Source: Pseudomonas sp. ADAK18 (lineage in GTDB: Bacteria > Pseudomonadota > Gammaproteobacteria > Pseudomonadales > Pseudomonadaceae). From it: 64,000 nt of DNA. The notes under the pieces were generated by a model. That model had not been told where the DNA came from. It was given only the letters and a program-made list of their open reading frames with translations, and ran no database searches. Positions 1 to 8,227 of this stretch are shown piece after piece (the first letter of the stretch is position 1; every line of letters begins with the position of its first letter). The stretch lies in assembly GCF_012935695.1 (NCBI RefSeq), contig NZ_CP052859.1:351001-415000 (forward strand). The letters are read 5' to 3'. The translations under genes were made by a program, and so were the position numbers.

Positions 1-1308
1 GTGCAGTTGCTTAAGACCGGGCAAAACCGATTTGCCACGGTGTCCGGCAACATGGCCGATGTGATTCACCACAGCACCCAACACTTCACCGACGGCGATT
101 TGACCGCCATTGCCACCTACCTGAAATCCTTGCCGGCAGGCAAAGACGACTTGCCGATGCCCGCTGTGGCGCAGGCACCCGCAGCGCTACCCAAGGATTT
201 GTTCACCCGTCGCGGCGGCCTGGGTTACATGCAGTTTTGCAGCGACTGTCACCGCAGCGACGGCGGTGGCGTGAAAGGTCTGTTTCCGCCTCTGGCCGGT
301 AACCCGAGTGTTGCTTCGAACAACCCGACCTCGCTGTTGCACATCACCCTTACCGGTTGGGAAACAGCAGAAACGGCGACCCACCCACGGGTCTACACCA
401 TGCCGGGTTTTGCCCGATTGGTTGATCAGGAAATCGCCGAAATTCTCAGTTTTGTCCGCACCAGCTGGGGCAATGAAGGCACACCTGTCAGCGCCGCGCA
501 GGTCAAGAAGCTGCGCGACCAGCTCAACCCGGTCAGCACCGACTCATCGGCCTTTGAAACCCCGCGACTGGCCAACTTGCTCGCGGCACCGAATGCCGAC
601 CAAGTAGTGCGCGGTATGCGCCTGCACCTGCAAACCAAAGAACTGCTGCCGGACAACGTCGGCAACTCACTGAACTGCACCAGTTGCCATTTGAACGCGG
701 GTACCGTGGCGGACGGTTCGCCCTTTGTTGGTGTCTCGGCGTTTTTCCCCAGCTATGCGCCGCGTGCGGGCAAGGTGGTGAGCCTGGAGGAGCGGATCAA
801 CGGTTGTTTCCGGCGCTCCATGAACGGCAAGCCGTTGCTGCCGCAATCGGCGGACATGCAGGCGATGGTCGCGTATTTCGACTGGATGCAAATGAACACT
901 AAACCCGAAGACAAGGTTGCCGGGCGTGGCGTGGGCAAGATCGATCCAGCGATCAAACCTGACTTGGCCAATGGCAAGCAGGTGTACGCCAAGCAGTGTG
1001 CGGTGTGCCACGGCAACAACGGCGAGGGCCTGACCCGTGTCGATGGCAGCCTGGTTTATCCGCCGCTATGGGGCGAACAGTCCTTCAATATCGGCGCTGG
1101 CATGGCCCGCACTTACACGGCTGCAGCCTTCGTCAAACGCAACATGCCGATTGGCTTCCACGAGAAATTCCCGTTGGGGCAGGGTGGTTTGTCGGACCAG
1201 GAAGCGGTGGACGTCGCGGCTTACTTTTCCGGCCAACCGCGCCCGGACTTCCCGGACAAGGTGAAGGACTGGCCGAACGGCGGCAGGCCGTTGGATGCGC
1301 GGTACTAA
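1..1308 (+). CDS. Multiheme cytochrome c with TsdA-like central part (5' end probably outside the window)
   Basis: This is a periplasmic-type c cytochrome. Three CxxCH heme sites are visible: CSDCH at about residue 80, CTSCH at 226 and CAVCH at 333. The segment around residues 165-300, with the NGCF-R-SMNGKPL stretch, resembles the thiosulfate dehydrogenase TsdA / diheme SoxA-like family. The first 45 residues look like the C-terminal helix of yet another cytochrome c domain, of the kind found in alcohol or gluconate dehydrogenase cytochrome subunits, but its heme site is missing. Reading is open from base 1 and there is no signal peptide, so I infer that the gene starts upstream and that the GTG at base 1 is not the true start. 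Electron donor and partner enzyme cannot be told from this window. It ends facing the next gene across a perfect hairpin. Confidence 0.85.
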   Translation: MQLLKTGQNRFATVSGNMADVIHHSTQHFTDGDLTAIATYLKSLPAGKDDLPMPAVAQAPAALPKDLFTRRGGLGYMQFCSDCHRSDGGGVKGLFPPLAGNPSVASNNPTSLLHITLTGWETAETATHPRVYTMPGFARLVDQEIAEILSFVRTSWGNEGTPVSAAQVKKLRDQLNPVSTDSSAFETPRLANLLAAPNADQVVRGMRLHLQTKELLPDNVGNSLNCTSCHLNAGTVADGSPFVGVSAFFPSYAPRAGKVVSLEERINGCFRRSMNGKPLLPQSADMQAMVAYFDWMQMNTKPEDKVAGRGVGKIDPAIKPDLANGKQVYAKQCAVCHGNNGEGLTRVDGSLVYPPLWGEQSFNIGAGMARTYTAAAFVKRNMPIGFHEKFPLGQGGLSDQEAVDVAAYFSGQPRPDFPDKVKDWPNGGRPLDARY

Positions 1309-1320
1309 GCCATATTTGAA

Positions 1321-1380
1321 GAGCGAACACTGACCTGTGGCGAGGGGACAAGCCCCCTCGCCACAGGTCAGTGTTCGCTC
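1321..1380. repeat. Perfect 27-bp inverted repeat (REP-like palindrome) between convergent genes
   Basis: Bases 1321-1347 and 1354-1380 are exact reverse complements around a 6-base loop (ACAAGC). The inner half carries the pseudomonad REP core TGTGGCGAGGGG. It lies between two convergent stop codons and could act as a bidirectional transcription end or mRNA stabiliser; it has no U-run next to it. Confidence 0.9.
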
Positions 1381-1406
1381 TTAATTGATCGGTATTGGTC
1401 ACAAAA

Positions 1407-2684
1407 CTAAGACCGCAACCGCTCCTGCACAAAGTCCATCACTTTCAGCGAGCGATAGATGGCATTCGCCGCGACCAGCCCGAACGGCCCGCCATTCCAC
1501 GGCAGCAGGTAGGGCTTGAATAGCTCATACCTGCGGGTCTCGCCGCAGACGGCTTCGGCGATCACCCTGCCACCGATGGACCCGGTGTTCAGGCCATGCC
1601 CGCCAAACGAGGTGCAGGCCCACACGCCCGGTTCCAGCAGTCCCAGGTTGGGCATTTTGTGGGTCGCGTAGCCCATCAGACCGGACCAGGCGAGTTCAAT
1701 TTTCACCGGGGCCAGTTGTGGGTACACCGCGACCATATCGGCCTTGAGCATGGCTGCCAGGGCTTGTTCGTCCTGTTCGTTGTGGGTGGTGATGCGTCCG
1801 CCCCACAGCAGTCGGTCGCCTTCCACGACGCGGTAATAGTCTGAGGCGCGGCGGTCGTCGGAGAAGGCGGCGTTGGAGTCGAGGACGTTTTTGATGCCAT
1901 CGCCCAAGTGTTCCGTCAGCACCACATAGGTGGCGATGGGCAGGTAGGCGTGGCTGAGTTTTTGCAACTCCGCACCGCCGTAGCCACCGGCGCAAAACAC
2001 CAGGTCTTTGCAACACACCGTGCCGTCGGCGGTCTGGACAATGCGGTCATTACCATCGCGATGCCAGGCGAGCATTTTCGACTGTTCGAAAATCCGCCCA
2101 CCAGCGGCTTCGATCGCCTGGGCCAGGCCCAGGCAATAATTCAGTGGGTGGAAATGCAGTGCGTTGGGGTCTTCGATGCCCTGGTAATAACGTTGGGTGT
2201 GGGCCCGCTCGCGCACCTGGCGAGTGTCGAGGTAGTTGAGCTCATAGCCGAAGTTCTGGCGCATGCTTTCGATATGGTTTTTCACGCTGGCGCTGTCGTC
2301 GTAGCGCTTGACCCGAATCGTGGCGGGTGCGGGATCACAACCGGGGAGCGCCAGATCGGTGATGTTATGCCGCACGATCTCGACGCCTTCGGCCGACAGC
2401 TTGAACAAGGCCTGGGCGTGTTCCAGCCCGAGTTTTTTGCGGATGGCGCCTGAACCTTCGGCCCAGCCCGGCGAGACCACCCCACCATTGCGCCCGGAAG
2501 CACCCCAGGCAATCTGATGGGCGTCGAGGACGATCACCCGTTTGCCGCGCCGGGTCAGCTCCAGCGCCGCCGTGAGGCCGGCGATACCGGCGCCGATAAT
2601 GCACACGTCGCAGGTTTCGTCGGTGCTCAGGCTGGGGCGCGGTGTGCGCGGGAGTGAGGTTTGTGAGTACCAGGTGGTGGGCAT
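1407..2684 (-). CDS. FAD-dependent amine/amino-acid oxidoreductase (DadA/PuuB-like)
   Basis: The protein is about 425 aa of the DAO (glycine/D-amino-acid oxidase) family. An N-terminal Rossmann dinucleotide motif GAGIAGLTAALELTRRG binds FAD, followed by the GASGRNGG stretch typical of gamma-glutamylputrescine oxidase-like enzymes. A late GGHGLNTGSIGG motif closes the FAD site. The ATG at 2684 is preferred because GAAGGA stands just upstream; the reading frame continues to 2738 without a better start. It follows an ABC amino-acid transporter and an aminotransferase on the same strand, so I infer oxidative deamination of an imported amine or omega-amino acid. The exact substrate is not visible. 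A REPIN separates it from the transporter genes, so it may have its own transcription. Confidence 0.88.
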   Translation of the reverse strand: MPTTWYSQTSLPRTPRPSLSTDETCDVCIIGAGIAGLTAALELTRRGKRVIVLDAHQIAWGASGRNGGVVSPGWAEGSGAIRKKLGLEHAQALFKLSAEGVEIVRHNITDLALPGCDPAPATIRVKRYDDSASVKNHIESMRQNFGYELNYLDTRQVRERAHTQRYYQGIEDPNALHFHPLNYCLGLAQAIEAAGGRIFEQSKMLAWHRDGNDRIVQTADGTVCCKDLVFCAGGYGGAELQKLSHAYLPIATYVVLTEHLGDGIKNVLDSNAAFSDDRRASDYYRVVEGDRLLWGGRITTHNEQDEQALAAMLKADMVAVYPQLAPVKIELAWSGLMGYATHKMPNLGLLEPGVWACTSFGGHGLNTGSIGGRVIAEAVCGETRRYELFKPYLLPWNGGPFGLVAANAIYRSLKVMDFVQERLRS

Positions 2685-2742
2685 GGTTATTCCTTCAAAT
2701 CTCAGTACAGAGGTATCTGCCGCTATTTTCGTGAACACGGAT

Positions 2743-2879
2743 CCCTGTGGCGAGCGGGCTTGCCCGCGTTGGACCGCGAAGCGGTCCCAGTAAGAACAAC
2801 GCGTTGTTCAGACAGCGTTCCGTGGCAGGTTTCAGGGCTGCTACGCAGCCCAACGCGGGCAAGCCCGCTCGCCACAGGG
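2743..2879. repeat. REPIN (inverted pair of REP sequences)
   Basis: Two 30-base arms (2743-2772 and 2850-2879) are perfect reverse complements, core GTGGCGAGCGGGCTTGCCCGCG, separated by 77 bases. This is the usual doublet arrangement of pseudomonad REP elements. It fills most of the 224-base gap between the binding-protein and oxidoreductase genes. Confidence 0.92.
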
Positions 2880-2908
2880 GGTTCGTCGGCCAATGGTTGT
2901 GTGCAGTG

Positions 2909-3739
2909 CTATTTGACGGTTGAGTAGTCCACGCCATACCACTTGGTCGACAGTTTGGTCAGCGTGCCATCGTCATGCATGGCGCCGACGATTTCGGCGA
3001 GTTTGGCCTTGAGTTCCGCGTCGCCTTTGTCGGTGGCAATGGCCAACGGTTCGTAGAACACCACGCCATCGATCGCCTTGAGCGGGTAGTTTTTCTTGAT
3101 CGCCGCTTCCAGGGTGCTGCGCTGGGTGAGGATCGCGTCCAGGCGCACGCCATCCCCCAGGCGCAGATCATCGAGGGGCGCCAGGGAGCCGGCGTAAGTC
3201 TTCAGTTTGCCGGCTTTGACGTCACATGAGGCCGGTGGAATGTCGCTGGTTTCGATGGCCAGGGCCTGATTCAGGCAATCCTCGGAAGTCGTGCCGCCTT
3301 CCACGCCAATGGTCTTGCCATTGAGGGCCTGGCGGTCGGTGACGGTGGACGTGTTGTGCACCGCGAACACATAGGGCACGTAGTAGTAAGTGGCCGGGAA
3401 ATCGAGAATTCGCGCACGGCTTTTAGTCGCCGTCATGGAACCCACGGACATGTCCCAACGCCCATTCCACTTGCCGGCGGTGATCACGTCCCAGTCCGGT
3501 GTAATGAACTTGACCTCCACCCCCAATCGCTTGGCGATCTCTTTGGAGACGTCGATGTCGAAGCCGTCGATTTCATTCTTGTCGTTGATAAAGCCCTGGG
3601 GCGGCCAGATCGCCGACGTCGCCACGGTCATTTGTTTGCTGCTCTGGATCTTGTCCAGGACGGCACCGGCGTTGGCTGTGCCGACGAACAGCAGTGACAG
3701 GGTTGCTGCCAAGGTGATTGCACGTTGTTTACTGAGCAT
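2909..3739 (-). CDS. Polar amino-acid ABC transporter, periplasmic substrate-binding protein
   Basis: A 276-aa family 3 solute-binding protein (SBP_bac_3). The N-terminus is a classic Sec signal peptide ending in GTANA-G near residue 22. The body carries the family pattern IDGFDIDVSKEIAKRLG and a central GKTIGVEGGTTSE hinge segment. The ATG at 3739 is chosen because GGAG sits six bases upstream; two in-frame starts 6 and 12 bases further out would overlap this ribosome-binding site. The ATPase and permease genes lie directly upstream on the same strand, so this is the ligand-capturing part of that importer. Substrate probably a charged or omega-amino acid, inferred only from the catabolic genes alongside. 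Confidence 0.92.
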   Translation of the reverse strand: MLSKQRAITLAATLSLLFVGTANAGAVLDKIQSSKQMTVATSAIWPPQGFINDKNEIDGFDIDVSKEIAKRLGVEVKFITPDWDVITAGKWNGRWDMSVGSMTATKSRARILDFPATYYYVPYVFAVHNTSTVTDRQALNGKTIGVEGGTTSEDCLNQALAIETSDIPPASCDVKAGKLKTYAGSLAPLDDLRLGDGVRLDAILTQRSTLEAAIKKNYPLKAIDGVVFYEPLAIATDKGDAELKAKLAEIVGAMHDDGTLTKLSTKWYGVDYSTVK

Positions 3740-3781
3740 GTCCATCTCCACGTCTGGTTATTGTTATGGGTAAAGCGGCAC

Positions 3782-4558
3782 TCAGTGACCGATGATTTGC
3801 GAGAGGAATTTCTGCGCGCGCTCGGTCTGGGGGTTGTTGAAAAACTCGGCGGGGGTGGCTTGTTCGATGACTTGGCCCTGATCCATGAACAGCACACGGT
3901 CGGCGACCTTGCTGGCGAACCCCATCTCGTGGGTCACGCAGATCATGGTCATACCGTCGGTGGCCAACTCGCCCATCACTTCCAGCACTTCATGCACCAT
4001 CTCCGGGTCCAGGGCTGAGGTGGGCTCGTCGAACAGCATGACCTTGGGGTTCATACACAGCGCCCGGGCAATCGCGACTCGCTGTTGTTGGCCGCCCGAC
4101 AATTGGGAAGGATACTTGTGGGCGTGTTCGGCAATGCGCACGCGTTCGAGGTAAACCTGGGCGCGTTTTTTCGCCTCGGCCGAGGACGCGCCTTGCACCA
4201 GTTGCGGGGCCAGGGTCAGGTTGTCCAGGACGCTGAGGTGGGGGAACAGGTTGAAGCTCTGGAACACCATGCCGATTTCCCGGCGCACTGCGCTGACGCT
4301 TTCCGCTTCGCTGGTGAGGGTGATGCCGTTGACCTGGATATGGCCCTTCTGAAAGTTTTCCAGGTGATTGATGCAGCGAATCATTGTGGATTTACCCGAG
4401 CCCGACGGGCCGCACACCACCAGTATTTCGCCGCTGGCAACGTTCAGGTCGACGTCACGCAGCGCATGGAAATTGCCATACCACTTGTTCAGGCCAGTGA
4501 TGGCAATCATCGATGGGGCGAGGGTCGCGCGCTCGGTGAGATGAATCTGAGTGGTCAT
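3782..4558 (-). CDS. Polar amino-acid ABC transporter, ATP-binding protein (GlnQ-like)
   Basis: A 258-aa cytoplasmic ATPase that powers amino-acid import. Walker [10 protein letters not shown] is at residues 50-58, the Q-loop near 100, the ABC signature LSGGQQQR at 153-160 and Walker B VMLFDEP at 173-179, followed by the D-loop SALD and a switch His in VTHEMGF. All catalytic residues are present. Length and motifs are those of GlnQ/HisP-type subunits. The gene starts 3 bases after the permease stop and is followed after 42 bases by the binding-protein gene, which fits one transcript. Confidence 0.95.
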   Translation of the reverse strand: MTTQIHLTERATLAPSMIAITGLNKWYGNFHALRDVDLNVASGEILVVCGPSGSGKSTMIRCINHLENFQKGHIQVNGITLTSEAESVSAVRREIGMVFQSFNLFPHLSVLDNLTLAPQLVQGASSAEAKKRAQVYLERVRIAEHAHKYPSQLSGGQQQRVAIARALCMNPKVMLFDEPTSALDPEMVHEVLEVMGELATDGMTMICVTHEMGFASKVADRVLFMDQGQVIEQATPAEFFNNPQTERAQKFLSQIIGH

Positions 4559-4561
4559 GGT

Positions 4562-5536
4562 TCAGCCCCTTGCCGTGGATCGGTTGACCCGTTTTTCGAT
4601 CCGCGCCTGCACCCGTTCGAGAATGAAGGACATCGCCCAGTAAATCATTGCGGCGGTGATCAGCATTTCCAGGTGACGGAAGTCGGCGCGGCCCTGAGTT
4701 TTGGCCAGGTACATCAACTCCCAGACACCGATCACCGAGACCAGGGAGCTGTCCTTGAGCATGGCGATGAACTGGTTACCGGTGGGCGGGATGATCACCC
4801 GCAAGGCCTGGGGCATGATCACTCGGCTCAAGGTCTTGAACGGGCTGATGCCCAGGGCCCGGGAGGCTTCCCACTGGCCCACTGGAATGCTCTGGATGCC
4901 TGCGCGAAAAATCTCGGTCATGTAGGCGCCGTAGCACAGCGACAAGGCGAGGATGCCGGCTGGCACCGCGTCGACCACGTAGCCCAGTTGTGGCAGACCC
5001 AGGTAAATCAGGTAGATCTGGATCAGCAATGGCACACCGCGAAAGAACGAGGTGTAGAACGAGGCCAGCGCGTTGGCTACACCGTTGTTCGACAGTTTGG
5101 CCACCGCGCCGATGAGCGCCAGGACGAAAGCCAGCACGATGGCGATGGCCGAGATATACAGCGTGGTGGCCGCGCCCTGGATGATCAGGAAGCCCACCTT
5201 GTCGAGGATGAAGCTGTAAGAGAGGTTGAAAGTGTCGAAGAACGCCAGGAACAGCATCAGCAGCTCGACCCAGACCACGGTCGTCTGCACCTTGAGCTTC
5301 AGGCGCCCCAGAACATGAAAGTTGAGTGTGCCGAGCACGGCAATGCCCAGGCCGATGGCGATGTTGCGCGCCGTCAAACTGTCTGGCGCGTTGCCCAGCA
5401 GGGGCTGCAGGGCGTGACTCAGGGCGCTGTTACCCAGGTTCATCAGGTATGCGCCGAGAAATAAAACCACAGCTACGCCGAGCAGGAACCGAGGATCATT
5501 GGACTTCTTTTTATAAATTATATTGTCGTGATACAT
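4562..5536 (-). CDS. Polar amino-acid ABC transporter, permease protein
   Basis: A 324-aa inner-membrane permease of the HisM/GlnP type. The N-terminal 110 residues hold two or three extra membrane segments not present in minimal GlnP. The conserved transport domain follows, with the EAA-type cytoplasmic loop QWEASRALGISPFKTLSRVIMPQA that contacts the ATPase. Start: ATG at 5536, with AGAGGC a few bases upstream; the frame is open to 5617, but that extension is not hydrophobic and has no ribosome-binding site. It is the only permease gene here, so the transporter is presumably a homodimer. Lies 137 bases downstream of the aminotransferase gene. Confidence 0.93.
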   Translation of the reverse strand: MYHDNIIYKKKSNDPRFLLGVAVVLFLGAYLMNLGNSALSHALQPLLGNAPDSLTARNIAIGLGIAVLGTLNFHVLGRLKLKVQTTVVWVELLMLFLAFFDTFNLSYSFILDKVGFLIIQGAATTLYISAIAIVLAFVLALIGAVAKLSNNGVANALASFYTSFFRGVPLLIQIYLIYLGLPQLGYVVDAVPAGILALSLCYGAYMTEIFRAGIQSIPVGQWEASRALGISPFKTLSRVIMPQALRVIIPPTGNQFIAMLKDSSLVSVIGVWELMYLAKTQGRADFRHLEMLITAAMIYWAMSFILERVQARIEKRVNRSTARG

Positions 5537-5673
5537 GAATGCCTCTGGCTTGTCAGGGGTACTGATCTCGTCGGGTAGAGGGGATATCGGCCAGTATTGC
5601 CGGGCAAAATTGCCCACGACAAGCGACCATAATTCGTTATGTCAGTCCCTGAGGTCATCCTGGGTTTAGCGGT

Positions 5674-6924
5674 TCAATCCAGTGCAGCCAGGCAGGCTTC
5701 AAGAATATCCAGGCCTTCCTCCAGCACAGCGGGCTCGATGGTCAACGGCGCGAGCAGGCGGATGATGTGGCGGGATTTACCGCTGGGCATCAGCAGCAAA
5801 CCGGCATCCCGCGCCAGGCTCAGCAGTTGGGTCAGTTGTTTGGATGCAGGTGTTCCATCGACGTTGACCAACTCAATGCCGCGCATGGCGCCGACGCCGG
5901 TCAAGCGGCCCAGATACGGTGAAAGCTGTTTGGCTCGCCACGACTCGTAGCGGCCAACGATCGCTTCTTCCTGCTGCGTGCCCCAGCTTTGAAGGTGTTC
6001 ATCCGTCATGACATCAAGGGTAGCCAGCGCCGCCGCGCAGGCTATCGGGTTGCCGGAATAGGTGCCGCCCAGGCCGCCCTTGGGCAAGGTGTCGAGCAAC
6101 AACTTGCGACCCACCACCGCTCCCAGTGGCACACCGCCGGCAATGCTTTTGCCCAGCAGGATCAGGTCCGGTTCGATGCCCAAGCGTGAGAAGGCAAAGC
6201 GCTGGCCGGTGCGGCCGAAACCGGACTGGATTTCATCGGCGATCAGCAGGATCTTTTTGTCATCGCACAATCGCCGTAGGGCTTGTGCGAACTCCACGTC
6301 GAGGGCCAGGAAACCGCCTTCGCCCTGTACCGGTTCGATGATGAAGCAGGCAACGTCATCCACATCGATTTCCACGCTGAACAGCCGTTCCATGGCCTTC
6401 AACGCCTCGCTGCACGTCACGCCGTTGTCCTTGCTGGGGAAGGGCAGGTGATACACCGGGCCCGGCAGCACACCGACTTTTTGCTTGTAGGGCGCGACCT
6501 TGCCGTTGAGGTTCAGCGTGGCCAACGTGCGGCCGTGGAAGGCGCCGTCGAAGGCGATGACTGCGGTGCGGCCGGTGGCGCCACGGACGATTTTCAAGGC
6601 GTTTTCCGCCGCCTCCGCGCCGCTGTTGGTGAGCATGCCGCTGACCGGGTAATCCACCGGGATGAAGGCCGTGAGGCGGTCCATCAGCTCGATATAGGGC
6701 GCGTGGGGCGCAGCGTTGAAGGCGTAGTGGGTGAGTTTTGTCGCCTGCTCGCGAATCGCCTCGACGATACGTGGGTGACAGTGGCCGAGGTTGAGCACGC
6801 CGATGCCGCCGACAAAGTCGATGTAGCGTTTGCCGGTGGTGTCCCAGACTTCAGCGTTTTTGCCGTGGCTGAGGCTGATGGGGTGGACGATGGAAATCGA
6901 CTGGCTGATGGTTTCGCGGCTCAT
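5674..6924 (-). CDS. Class III aminotransferase, GABA transaminase-like
   Basis: A 416-aa PLP enzyme of the 4-aminobutyrate aminotransferase family. Visible landmarks: TNSGAEAAENA phosphate-binding loop near residue 100, the cofactor Asp in ADEIQSGFGRTG (D230) and the Schiff-base Lys in LLGKSIAGGVPLG (K259), then GGTYSGNPIACAAA. It transfers the amino group of GABA or a related omega-amino acid to 2-oxoglutarate. The start at 6924 (MSRETISQ) matches family N-termini; the open frame to 7536 is antisense to the next gene and is not coding. It heads a same-strand run of transporter and oxidase genes, so substrate import, oxidation and transamination probably belong together. It may act on an omega-amino acid other than GABA. 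Confidence 0.9.
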   Translation of the reverse strand: MSRETISQSISIVHPISLSHGKNAEVWDTTGKRYIDFVGGIGVLNLGHCHPRIVEAIREQATKLTHYAFNAAPHAPYIELMDRLTAFIPVDYPVSGMLTNSGAEAAENALKIVRGATGRTAVIAFDGAFHGRTLATLNLNGKVAPYKQKVGVLPGPVYHLPFPSKDNGVTCSEALKAMERLFSVEIDVDDVACFIIEPVQGEGGFLALDVEFAQALRRLCDDKKILLIADEIQSGFGRTGQRFAFSRLGIEPDLILLGKSIAGGVPLGAVVGRKLLLDTLPKGGLGGTYSGNPIACAAALATLDVMTDEHLQSWGTQQEEAIVGRYESWRAKQLSPYLGRLTGVGAMRGIELVNVDGTPASKQLTQLLSLARDAGLLLMPSGKSRHIIRLLAPLTIEPAVLEEGLDILEACLAALD

Positions 6925-7165
6925 GGCTCTCGGACTCGCAAGTGGGTACTTCTTTTTATCTAAGCCGTGAGCTGCGCTGCCCCGCAAACGAAATAAAGTC
7001 GCCGGGTCATTATTAAAAGTCGGGATGTGCGGTAGCAAGCGGGTTTGCCCGGATACCTGAAGCTTGTTTGTGGCCAAGGTGTAAAGCGGTTGATACTCAT
7101 CGCTCACTATCAAGCGGCGCGGGTTTGCGGCGCCGAATAATAAGAATCGACAGGGAGTGCCTTGC

Positions 7166-8194
7166 ATGAAGAACGTGAAAACCACTTTGGCCGCATTCAG
7201 CGCCGCTGCGTTATTGGGCTTGACCGGGGCCGCCCAAGCAGGCGCGACCCTGGATGCCATCCAGAAGAAAGGCTTTATCCAGTGTGGCGTCAGCGACGGT
7301 TTACCTGGCTTCGGCGTGCCGGATGCCAAGGGTAAGATGACCGGTATAGACGTTGACGTCTGCCACGCTGTTGCCGCTGCCGTGTTCGGCGACGCCTCGA
7401 AAGTGAAGTTCAGCCAGTTGACCGCCAAGGAGCGTTTCACCGCGTTGCAGTCCGGGGAAATCGACGTGATCTCTCGCAACACTACCTGGACCAGCTCACG
7501 GGATGCTGGCATGGGCCTGGTATTCACCGGGATCACCTACTACGACGGCATCGGCTTTCTGGTGAATAACAAGCTGGGGGTGGCCCATGCCAAAGAGCTG
7601 GACGGCGCGACCATCTGCATCCAGGCCGGTACCACCACCGAGTTGAACGTTTCCGATTACTTTCGCGCCAACGGCATGAAGTACACACCGATCACCTTCG
7701 ACACCGCCGATGAAAGCGCCAAGGGCCTGGAGGCCGGCCGTTGCGACGTGCTGACCACCGACCAGTCGGGTCTGTACGCGCAGCGGATCAAGATGGCCCA
7801 TCCGGACGAGTTCGTGGTGCTGCCGGAAGTGATTTCCAAGGAGCCGTTGGGCCCCTTGGTGCGCAAGGGCGATGAGGAATGGTTCAGCATCGTCAAATGG
7901 ACCCTGTTCGCCATGCTCAACGCCGAGGAAATGGGCATCACCTCGCAGAACGTTGAAGAGCAGGCCAAGAGCACGAAGAACCCTGATGTCGCCCGCTTGT
8001 TGGGTGCCGACGGTGAGTACGGCAAGGATTTGAAGCTGCGCAAGGATTGGGTGGTGCAGATCGTCAAGCAGGTGGGCAATTATGGCGAGGTGTTCGAACG
8101 CAACATCGGCCAGGGCAGCGTGCTGAAGATCAAGCGTGGCCTCAATGCCTTGTGGAACAACGGCGGTATTCAATACGCACCACCGGTTCGTTAA
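7166..8194 (+). CDS. General L-amino-acid-type ABC transporter substrate-binding protein (AapJ-like), orphan
   Basis: A 342-aa periplasmic binding protein. The signal peptide ends AAQAG near residue 23; the mature part shows the AapJ-type signature GFGVPDAKGKMTGIDVDVCHAVAAAVFG and the SRNTTWTSSRDAGMG stretch. ATG 7166 is chosen because AGGGAG lies eight bases before it; the GTG at 7157 overlaps this site. AapJ is normally encoded with the permeases AapQ/AapM and ATPase AapP, but here the following gene is a convergent diguanylate cyclase and no permease is near. It is divergent from the aminotransferase gene across a 241-base gap. It may share the permeases of another locus; this is inference. 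Confidence 0.9.
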   Translation: MKNVKTTLAAFSAAALLGLTGAAQAGATLDAIQKKGFIQCGVSDGLPGFGVPDAKGKMTGIDVDVCHAVAAAVFGDASKVKFSQLTAKERFTALQSGEIDVISRNTTWTSSRDAGMGLVFTGITYYDGIGFLVNNKLGVAHAKELDGATICIQAGTTTELNVSDYFRANGMKYTPITFDTADESAKGLEAGRCDVLTTDQSGLYAQRIKMAHPDEFVVLPEVISKEPLGPLVRKGDEEWFSIVKWTLFAMLNAEEMGITSQNVEEQAKSTKNPDVARLLGADGEYGKDLKLRKDWVVQIVKQVGNYGEVFERNIGQGSVLKIKRGLNALWNNGGIQYAPPVR

Positions 8195-8201
8195 ACGGTG
8201 A

Positions 8202-8225
8202 CAGGAGCGAGTTTGCTCGCTCCTG
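8202..8225. repeat. Hairpin between convergent genes
   Basis: CAGGAGCGAG and CTCGCTCCTG form a perfect 10-bp stem with a TTTG loop between the convergent binding-protein and GGDEF genes. There is no U-run, so it is more likely a mRNA-end structure or REP remnant than a textbook terminator. Confidence 0.6.
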
Positions 8226-8227
8226 CA

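Noticed and set aside
4085..5464. 459-aa plus-strand frame opposite the ABC transporter genes
   Set aside because: Antisense shadow of the ATPase and permease genes, low-complexity composition and no known domain.
7021..7050. REP-like hairpin in the divergent gap before the AapJ-like gene
   Set aside because: Only a short, imperfect GCAAGCGGGTTTGCCCG core is present, without a partner arm; too degenerate to annotate.
6925..7536. N-terminal extension of the aminotransferase frame to 620 aa
   Set aside because: It runs antisense through the start of the binding-protein gene, lacks conserved sequence, and the family start is at 6924.
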